Assembly: GCA_025464125.1 (NCBI GenBank) | Contig: JAODLU010000267.1 | Span: 1-5,282 of the forward strand | Reading direction: 5' to 3' | Length of the DNA stretch: 5,282 nucleotides | Source: Microbacteriaceae bacterium | GTDB lineage: Bacteria > Actinomycetota > Actinomycetes > Actinomycetales > Microbacteriaceae | In this document: in pieces, positions 1 through 3,912 of the stretch | How the letters are laid out: each line of letters opens with the position of its first letter | How positions within the stretch are numbered: position 1 is the first letter of the stretch | Program-made: the position numbers and the translations under genes | The notes under the pieces: model-generated | Told to the model about the DNA's origin: nothing | Databases searched by the model: none | Seen by the model: only the letters and a program-made list of their open reading frames with translations

Positions 1-1
1 G

Positions 2-109
2 GGACGCGACCTCGGCGGGCTCGCGCCGGTCACGCCCGCGGTGCGGTTCGGCTTCGGCTCGGCGCCCGCGAGGCCGTCGCTGACGGCCCTCACCTCCTAC
101 GTCGACTAA
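2..109 (+). CDS. C-terminal end of an unidentified protein (5' part outside window)
   Basis: The frame beginning at base 2 runs open for 35 codons and ends at TAA (107-109); the last residues read LTSYVD. Thirty-four of the 35 codons end in G or C, the pattern expected of real coding sequence in this genome, and the frame stops just before a non-coding repeat array. The residues are mostly Gly, Ala, Pro, Val and Leu, with a G-F-G-S-A-P stretch, and show no motif that I recognise. It points towards purE, so the two genes converge. In M. tuberculosis the gene beyond purE is fadE25, but nothing in this short tail lets me assign it to that or any other family. That it is coding is likely; its function is unknown. 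Confidence 0.65.
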   Translation, partial: GRDLGGLAPVTPAVRFGFGSAPARPSLTALTSYVD

Positions 110-115
110 TCCCCC

Positions 116-181
116 CGCTGAGGAGAAGATCTTGGCGCGCTGACGAGAAGATTCTGGCGCACCGAGGAGAAGATCTTGGTG
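116..181. repeat. Three tandem copies of a 22-bp repeat
   Basis: Three head-to-tail 22-bp units occupy 116-137, 138-159 and 160-181 with no spacer. Copies 1 and 2 differ at 3 positions, and copies 1 and 3 at 3 different positions. The block GAGAAGAT followed by two variable bases and TGG is invariant. Copies 1 and 3 contain the 8-bp palindrome AAGATCTT; copy 2 has CT changed to TC there, which breaks it. The array fills nearly all of the gap between two convergent genes, starting 7 bases after the TAA at 107-109 and ending 8 bases before the purE stop. Since 22 is not a multiple of 3, it does not encode a repeated peptide. I see no GC-rich hairpin with a T-run, so it is not a classic terminator. 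Function is unknown; possibilities are a protein-binding array, a transcription-ending region or a dispersed intergenic element. Confidence 0.85.
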
Positions 182-189
182 ATGCGTGG

Positions 190-684
190 CTAGTTGCCGC
201 GGACCTTCGCGCCCTTGGCTCGGGCCGAGTCGGCGAGGTTCTCCTGGTAGGCGATCATCGCGTCGGTGAGCAACTCGTCGCCGACGGCCAGGATGCGCGC
301 GGCGAGCAGCCCGGCGTTGGTGGCGTTGCCGATCGACACGGTCGCGACGGGCACGCCGGCAGGCATCTGGACGATCGAGAGCAGCGAGTCCATGCCGTCG
401 AGGTACTTGAGCGGCACGGGCACACCGATGACGGGCAACGGCGTCACCGCGGCGAGCATTCCGGGCAGGTGCGCGGCTCCGCCGGCTCCCGCGATGATGA
501 CCTGCAACCCGCGCGCGTGCGCGGCGCGGCCGTAGCCGATCATCTCGTCGGGCATGCGGTGCGCGGAGACGACGTCGGCCTCGTAGGGGATGCCGAAGTC
601 GTTCAGGATCGTGGCGGCGGCCTCCATCGTGGGCCAGTCCGAGTCCGATCCCATCACGATGCCGACACGGGGTTGCTCTGTCAT
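190..684 (-). CDS. purE: N5-carboxyaminoimidazole ribonucleotide mutase PurE
   Basis: This 164-residue cytosolic enzyme rearranges N5-CAIR to CAIR in de novo purine synthesis, taking the product of PurK. Diagnostic motifs are GSDSDW (12-17), SAHRMP (40-45, with His42 as the expected catalytic acid/base), the glycine-rich [12 protein letters not shown] (65-76), GVPVP (87-91), SLLSIVQMP (100-108) and a C-terminal [16 protein letters not shown] helix region. Length is normal for the small bacterial (class I) PurE, and the presence of purK supports the mutase reaction over direct CO2 use. The ATG at 684-682 is preceded by AAGGAG (697-692) at a 7-base spacing, and its first bases overlap the purK stop as ATGA. 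A longer in-frame start near base 915 would add 77 Arg-rich residues read antisense to the purK frame and is not credible. Translation is probably coupled to purK. Confidence 0.97.
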   Translation of the reverse strand: MTEQPRVGIVMGSDSDWPTMEAAATILNDFGIPYEADVVSAHRMPDEMIGYGRAAHARGLQVIIAGAGGAAHLPGMLAAVTPLPVIGVPVPLKYLDGMDSLLSIVQMPAGVPVATVSIGNATNAGLLAARILAVGDELLTDAMIAYQENLADSARAKGAKVRGN

Positions 685-1811
685 GCGTGCGCTCCTTGGG
701 GTCCGTGCTCGTAGCGTGCCACGGCTTCGCGCGCCGAGGCGAGGACGTCGTCGAGGTCGTGTCCGTATGCGTTGACGTGGCCGACCTTGCGCCCGGGCTT
801 GACCGCCTTGCCGTACAGATGGATCTTGAGCCCGGCGTCGAGCGCGAGCACGTCGACCGACGCCGCATTCAGGTCGTCGACGGAGCCGCCCAGGATGTTG
901 ACCATGACGCTCCACGGGGCGCGGGTCGCGGTCGAGCCGAGTGGCAGGCCGAGGACGCCACGGAGGTGGTTCTCGAACTGGCTTGTCACCGCACCGTCGA
1001 TCGTCCAGTGGCCGGTGTTGTGCGGGCGCATCGCCAGCTCGTTGACAAGCAGCCGTTCGTCGGTGGTCTCGAACAGCTCCACTGCGAGCACGCCGGTGAC
1101 CCCGAGTCCCCCCGCGATCGTCTCAGCGATCTCGAACGCCACATCCGCGACGCGTCCGGCTGACGAGGGTGCCGGAGCAATGACTTCAACGCAGACACCG
1201 TCGCGCTGAATGCTCTCGACCACCGGCCACGCGACGAGTTCGCCGGATGGGCGCCGCGCGACGAGCTGGGCGAGTTCGCGGCGGAACTCGACGAGCTCCT
1301 CCACCAGCAGGGGCTGGCCGAGCGCCAGCCAGTCCGCGGCCCCAGCCGAGGAGGAAACAACCCGTACTCCCTTGCCGTCGTAGCCGCCGGTCGCAGTCTT
1401 CAGCACCGCCCGACCGCCGTGCTCGCCGAGAAAAGTGTCAAGCGCCGCAGCATCTTCGATGCGTGCCCAGTCGGGCATGGGAACACGGAGCGCAGCCAGG
1501 CGCTGCCTCATCTGGAGCTTGTCCTGGGCATACAGCAGGGCATCAGGGCCAGGATGCACGTGCACGCCGCGAGCGACGAGCTCGCGAAGAATCGACTGCG
1601 GCACATGCTCGTGGTCGAACGTGACGGCGTCGACCCCCTTCACGAATTCGAGCACCGTTTCGAGGTCGTGGTAATCGCCGACAGCGGTTGCGGCGAGAGC
1701 AGCGGAGCTGCCGTCCGTTTCGGCGAGCACACGAAGCTCGATGCCGAGATTGACGGCCGCGGGAATCATCATTCGGGCCAGCTGGCCGCCTCCGATTACT
1801 CCGATGATCAC
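681..1811 (-). CDS. purK: N5-carboxyaminoimidazole ribonucleotide synthase PurK
   Basis: This 376-residue ATP-grasp enzyme makes N5-CAIR from AIR, bicarbonate and ATP and feeds PurE. The N-terminal fold starts at once with [13 protein letters not shown] (3-15). TFDHEHVP (64-71) corresponds to the family's TxExExVP segment. [10 protein letters not shown] (96-105) and [13 protein letters not shown] (136-148) begin the ATP-grasp domain, with Lys138 and the glycine loop expected to bind nucleotide. [10 protein letters not shown] (196-205), [19 protein letters not shown] (254-272, metal and phosphate site) and [16 protein letters not shown] (277-292) follow, and a C-terminal subdomain holds LHxYGK-like and GHVN segments. 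Length is typical. The start is GTG at 1811-1809: an in-frame TAG lies 12 bases upstream and the first beta strand begins at residue 2, so no other start fits. No Shine-Dalgarno site is visible; a -10-like hexamer lies 6 bases upstream. It overlaps purE by 4 bases. Confidence 0.97.
   Translation of the reverse strand: MIIGVIGGGQLARMMIPAAVNLGIELRVLAETDGSSAALAATAVGDYHDLETVLEFVKGVDAVTFDHEHVPQSILRELVARGVHVHPGPDALLYAQDKLQMRQRLAALRVPMPDWARIEDAAALDTFLGEHGGRAVLKTATGGYDGKGVRVVSSSAGAADWLALGQPLLVEELVEFRRELAQLVARRPSGELVAWPVVESIQRDGVCVEVIAPAPSSAGRVADVAFEIAETIAGGLGVTGVLAVELFETTDERLLVNELAMRPHNTGHWTIDGAVTSQFENHLRGVLGLPLGSTATRAPWSVMVNILGGSVDDLNAASVDVLALDAGLKIHLYGKAVKPGRKVGHVNAYGHDLDDVLASAREAVARYEHGPQGAHA
692..697 (-). 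promoter_or_regulatory. Shine-Dalgarno site of purE
   Basis: Read on the - strand this is AAGGAG, 7 bases before the purE ATG and inside the 3' end of purK. It fixes the start of PurE at base 684. It also contrasts with purK, birA and the carboxylase gene, which have no convincing site of this kind. Confidence 0.8.
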
Positions 1812-1817
1812 GAAGCC

Positions 1818-1823
1818 AGCCTA
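1818..1823 (-). promoter_or_regulatory. Candidate -10 element of a leaderless purK-purE promoter
   Basis: On the - strand the sequence is TAGGCT, then GGCTTC, then the purK GTG. The TANNNT form and the 6-base gap place the expected transcription start at or next to the start codon, as in leaderless actinobacterial mRNAs. No good -35 hexamer is visible 16-18 bases upstream. The TAG of the hexamer is also an in-frame stop, which bounds the gene. Support comes from the same arrangement at the three other promoters in the window. Confidence 0.55.
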
Positions 1824-1874
1824 TCGAGGCAGAGGGGCGTAGCTTCCGGAGAAGATCGCGCGCGACGAGCCAGC

Positions 1875-1880
1875 TACAAT
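1875..1880 (+). promoter_or_regulatory. Candidate -10 element for the gtrA transcript
   Basis: TACAAT is a near-consensus -10 hexamer (TATAAT with one change). The next ATG begins 6 bases later at 1887, so the expected start of transcription coincides with that ATG or lies within a base or two of it. The best -35 position (about 1851-1857) holds no TTGACA-like sequence. This promoter lies back to back with the purK promoter, their -10 boxes being about 51 bases apart. Confidence 0.6.
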
Positions 1881-1886
1881 TTCCTG

Positions 1887-1931
1887 ATGACTTCAATCCG
1901 CCAAGAGGCCACGAGGATCGACCGTGCTTGA
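1887..1931 (+). CDS. Possible leaderless 14-residue upstream ORF ahead of gtrA
   Basis: The ATG at 1887 begins a 14-codon frame, MTSIRQEATRIDRA, ending at TGA (1929-1931). It starts exactly where the TACAAT promoter would begin its transcript. It ends 8 bases inside gtrA (overlap 1924-1931, different frame), an arrangement suited to termination and re-initiation. The peptide is polar and charged, with no signal or membrane segment and no run of one amino acid that would suggest classical attenuation. It may be a translated leader that couples ribosomes to gtrA, or a chance ORF in a 37-base 5' untranslated region. I cannot tell these apart without conservation or ribosome-profiling data. Confidence 0.35.
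   Translation: MTSIRQEATRIDRA
1913..1917 (+). promoter_or_regulatory. Shine-Dalgarno site deciding the GTG start of gtrA
   Basis: GAGGA lies 6 bases before the GTG at 1924. This supports that codon as the start of the GtrA protein over GTG codons a few positions downstream. It sits inside the small upstream ORF, so a ribosome ending at 1931 would be next to it. Confidence 0.6.
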
Positions 1932-2484
1932 GTGGGTGGTGAAGGCCTGGCGCTTTCTCTGGAATCTCTTCCTCACTTACGCGATCAAATTCGGTGTCGT
2001 CGGCATCGTCGGCTATGTGGTCGACGTCAGCGTCTTCAACGCCCTTCGCCTTGGCGCCTCTGGCCACGGTCACTTCTTCCAGGAACCGATCGGGGCGAAA
2101 ATCATCTCGGTGGCTGTCGCCACACTCGTCACCTGGTTCGGCAACCGCTACTGGACTTTCAGGGAGCATCGCCGCAAGAACTTCGTGCTCGAACTGTTCG
2201 AATTCATTGTCGTCGCCATCGGGGGCCTGCTGATCGGGCTGCTCTGCCTCTGGATCTCGCACTACGCCCTTGGTGCCACATCGCTTCTTGCTGACAACAT
2301 CTCCACGAATGTCGTCGGGTTATTTCTCGGCACAGCCTTCCGATTCCTTCTGTACCGCTACTGGGTATACGGGCACCATCGCAAAGATGGGCTTTCTGCG
2401 CGCCAGCACAAGACCGAGGCTGCAGCGATGGCCATCTTCGAGGATGAAGCGTCCGCTACCGCCGAAGCGGATTCTGCCAAGTAG
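1924..2484 (+). CDS. GtrA-family four-helix membrane protein
   Basis: This is a 186-residue integral membrane protein of the GtrA-like family, whose members are thought to help move or present polyprenyl-linked sugars for cell-envelope glycosylation. Four hydrophobic segments are visible at about 18-42, 56-73, 91-116 and 127-149. Family hallmarks are KFGVVGIVGYVVDVSVFNAL (22-41), GNRYWTF (73-79) after helix 2, and GLFLGTAFRFLLYRYWVY (132-149) in helix 4. A hydrophilic tail follows (150-186), first basic (HHRKDG), then rich in Ala, Glu and Asp; it should be cytoplasmic. Start is GTG at 1924 with GAGGA upstream. No glycosyltransferase gene lies beside it, so its sugar substrate cannot be inferred. 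It sits where M. tuberculosis has Rv3277 (recalled), and its stop directly abuts that of the opposing PH-domain gene. The family is clear; the specific role is not. Confidence 0.9.
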   Translation: MLEWVVKAWRFLWNLFLTYAIKFGVVGIVGYVVDVSVFNALRLGASGHGHFFQEPIGAKIISVAVATLVTWFGNRYWTFREHRRKNFVLELFEFIVVAIGGLLIGLLCLWISHYALGATSLLADNISTNVVGLFLGTAFRFLLYRYWVYGHHRKDGLSARQHKTEAAAMAIFEDEASATAEADSAK

Positions 2485-3021
2485 CTACCGACTACCCCAC
2501 GCCGTAGTCTCGTCGGACTCGCGGGAGGCTTCTGCCTGCCGGCGGGCGGCGATCGGATTCAGGCTCTTCTCCATCAGGTCGTGGAGGGCCGCCTGCACCA
2601 GGTCGGCACCCGGCACATCGCGCAGCACGACAGGCCTGTCGAGGCCGGTATTGACCAGCACGTCGCCACTGCCGAACATGGCCTGGAGGCCGTTCTGGCG
2701 CACCGTCACGTCATAGCCGCGGCTGTGCAGCAGTTCCTGCCTGTAGCGCACGAAGAGGCCGCCACGGATGACGACCCGTCGAGTCGTCAGCACGTAACGC
2801 CTGCTGAGCCAGCTGATGAATGGCAAAAACCAGGCGACAACGATGAGCAACGCTCCCCCGGCAAGCAGCGCGAGATTCTCCCAGGTTTCGGGCAGGCGCC
2901 CGTAGAAATAGGTGGCCGCGCCGACGGTCGCAATGAGCACGACGCAGGGCCAGAAGAGAGCCCGACCGTGCGGGTGGAGGCGCGCGATGACCCGTTCGCT
3001 CTCCCTCACCTCACCGGACAT
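2485..3021 (-). CDS. Membrane-anchored bacterial PH-domain protein (bPH2 / DUF304 type)
   Basis: This 178-residue protein has a short charged N-terminus (1-20) and two hydrophobic helices at about 21-40 and 48-70. After them comes a soluble domain (about 75-150) that begins RRYVLTTRRVVIRGGLF (74-90) and carries a glycine- and valine-rich strand segment, GSGDVLVNTGL (117-127); this layout is typical of membrane-attached bacterial PH domains. The tail (151-178) is polar. The molecular function of the family is not established. It lies 3 bases after the birA stop and should share the birA transcript. A GAGG motif inside the birA end (3037-3034) lies 12 bases before the ATG, rather far for a ribosome site. 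It occupies the position of M. tuberculosis Rv3278c (recalled). Its TAG stop touches the gtrA stop with no base between them. Confidence 0.88.
   Translation of the reverse strand: MSGEVRESERVIARLHPHGRALFWPCVVLIATVGAATYFYGRLPETWENLALLAGGALLIVVAWFLPFISWLSRRYVLTTRRVVIRGGLFVRYRQELLHSRGYDVTVRQNGLQAMFGSGDVLVNTGLDRPVVLRDVPGADLVQAALHDLMEKSLNPIAARRQAEASRESDETTAWGSR
2490..2509. terminator. Weak hairpin just past gtrA, possible terminator
   Basis: GACTAC (2490-2495) and GTAGTC (2504-2509) form a perfect 6-bp inverted repeat with an 8-base loop, starting 5 bases after the gtrA stop and lying within the last codons of the opposing gene. There is no T-run on either strand and only half of the stem pairs are G-C, so it would be a poor intrinsic terminator. 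It is listed because the two convergent genes leave no non-coding space for any other one. Confidence 0.25.
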
Positions 3022-3024
3022 GCT

Positions 3025-3837
3025 CTATTCATACCTCAGATGGGTCACGTCGCCAGCGGCGACAGCCACAACTTCGCCATCGGTTGATCGGGCAACCAGC
3101 AGGCGACCCGTGTCGTCAATGCCCGATGCCATGCCGACCAGATCCTGTCCGCCCGGAAGCTGCACTCGCACGTGCTGGCCGATCGTGCTGCAGGCCGCGG
3201 CCAAGAGGCCGGCGAGGCCGCTCGCAACCGCATCGCCGTCCCACCGCAGCAACTCCGCGTAGAGCTCGGAGAACCGTCGCAGGTAGCTCGATAGCGCCAG
3301 GTCGGCCAGCTCTTCGGCCGGTGCCGCTGGATCGTTCAGCACGATGGAGGTCGACACTGGCGTCGGCAGGTCGGCCTCGCCGTTGAAAATGTTCAGTCCT
3401 GCTCCCATGACCACTGCAGTGCCGCCAGGCAACAGCTCAGCCAGCAACCCGGAGATCTTGAGGCCCTCAACCTGCACGTCATTCGGCCACTTCAGGGTCA
3501 CCGAGCGCGACGGCAGCAGTGTGGCAACCGCCGACGTCATGGCGAGACCGGCCATGAGGGGGAACCAGCCGAAGTTCGCGATCGAGATCTCCTGGCCATT
3601 CGCACCGACCGGGCGAAGCAGGACTGAAATCGCGATGGCCTGCCCAGGGGGTGCGATCCAGCTGCGGCCGAGCCGACCCCGGCCCCCGGTCTGGTTGTCT
3701 GTCACGAGCACCGAGAAGTCGGACCAGCTTGCGGAATCGGCCCCGGATGCCCGCCCTACGAGCTCGGTGTTGGTGGAGCCGCACTGCTCCAGAACCTCAA
3801 GGTGCTGGGTGATGGCGGAGGAGAGGGGAAGGTGCAT
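3025..3837 (-). CDS. birA: Biotin--[acetyl-CoA-carboxylase] ligase BirA
   Basis: This 270-residue enzyme activates biotin to biotinyl-AMP and transfers it to the lysine of biotin carrier domains. Visible motifs are GSTNTEL (20-26), GRGRLGR (52-58, biotinyl-AMP binding loop), KWPNDV (116-121, with Lys116 the expected key lysine), KISGLLAE (127-134) and GAGLNIFN (145-152). A small C-terminal SH3-like domain (about 216-269) ends in GDVTHLRYE. The protein starts about 15 residues before the catalytic core and has no N-terminal helix-turn-helix, so it is the monofunctional type and cannot act as the DNA-binding repressor known in E. coli. The ATG (3837-3835) has an in-frame TAG 12 bases upstream and only a G-run directly before it. 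A -10-like TAGCCT lies 6 bases upstream, suggesting leaderless initiation. It is transcribed away from the carboxylase gene that depends on its product. Confidence 0.96.
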   Translation of the reverse strand: MHLPLSSAITQHLEVLEQCGSTNTELVGRASGADSASWSDFSVLVTDNQTGGRGRLGRSWIAPPGQAIAISVLLRPVGANGQEISIANFGWFPLMAGLAMTSAVATLLPSRSVTLKWPNDVQVEGLKISGLLAELLPGGTAVVMGAGLNIFNGEADLPTPVSTSIVLNDPAAPAEELADLALSSYLRRFSELYAELLRWDGDAVASGLAGLLAAACSTIGQHVRVQLPGGQDLVGMASGIDDTGRLLVARSTDGEVVAVAAGDVTHLRYE

Positions 3838-3843
3838 CCCCCA

Positions 3844-3849
3844 AGGCTA
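3844..3849 (-). promoter_or_regulatory. Candidate -10 element of a leaderless birA promoter
   Basis: On the - strand the sequence is TAGCCT, TGGGGG, then the birA ATG. The 6-base gap matches the other three promoters here. The -35 zone has no TTGACA-like hexamer at 16-18 bases; that zone touches the inverted repeat at 3870-3890, which may mean the promoter depends on a regulator. The hexamer matches TANNNT at only the three defining positions. Confidence 0.5.
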
Positions 3850-3869
3850 GCCACCGGAATGTGTGGGAC

Positions 3870-3890
3870 TTCGCCAACGGATCCGGCGAA
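3870..3890. promoter_or_regulatory. Inverted repeat between the birA and carboxylase promoters, candidate operator
   Basis: TTCGCC (3870-3875) and GGCGAA (3885-3890) are perfect inverted arms around a 9-base centre that includes the palindrome CGGATCCG (3878-3885). The element is 21 bp long and overlaps the expected -35 positions of both divergent promoters (about 3867-3872 on - and 3878-3883 on +). A second feature, an 8-bp direct repeat with one mismatch (GCCAACGG at 3873 and GTCAACGG at 3893, 20 bp apart), overlaps it. Both could be binding sites for a regulator of biotin or fatty-acid genes. I cannot name the regulator, and an arm of 6 bp can arise by chance. Confidence 0.35.
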
Positions 3891-3900
3891 TGGTCAACGG

Positions 3901-3906
3901 TAAAGT
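3901..3906 (+). promoter_or_regulatory. Candidate -10 element of a leaderless acyl-CoA carboxylase promoter
   Basis: TAAAGT is followed by GAACGC and then the GTG start at 3913, giving the same 6-base gap as at purK, birA and the small ORF before gtrA. TAA is an in-frame stop, so translation cannot begin further upstream, and no Shine-Dalgarno site precedes the GTG. The -35 zone lacks a consensus hexamer. Confidence 0.6.
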
Positions 3907-3912
3907 GAACGC

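Noticed and set aside
129..178. Intrinsic terminator between the two convergent genes
   Set aside because: The only palindromes are short AT-rich AAGATCTT cores with no GC-rich stem and no T-run, so a standard intrinsic terminator is not supported.
116..181. CRISPR array
   Set aside because: The units are contiguous with no variable spacers, only 22 bp and three copies, and there are no cas genes.
685..915. N-terminal extension of PurE to a 241-residue protein on the - strand
   Set aside because: The added 77 residues are Arg-rich, match nothing in the PurE family and lie in another frame of purK. The ATG at 684 has an AAGGAG site and an ATGA overlap with purK.
1419..1931. 170-residue ORF on the + strand ending at the gtrA start
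   Set aside because: It is antisense to purK and has no recognisable motif. Only its last 14 codons, from the ATG at 1887, are retained, as a possible leader ORF, because of the promoter spacing.
1543..2262. 239-residue ORF on the - strand across the purK start, the intergenic region and gtrA
   Set aside because: It runs through the purK 5' end in another frame and antisense to gtrA. Its composition (Asp/Glu-rich, then Arg-rich) is typical of shadow frames in high-GC DNA, and it would destroy two well-supported genes.
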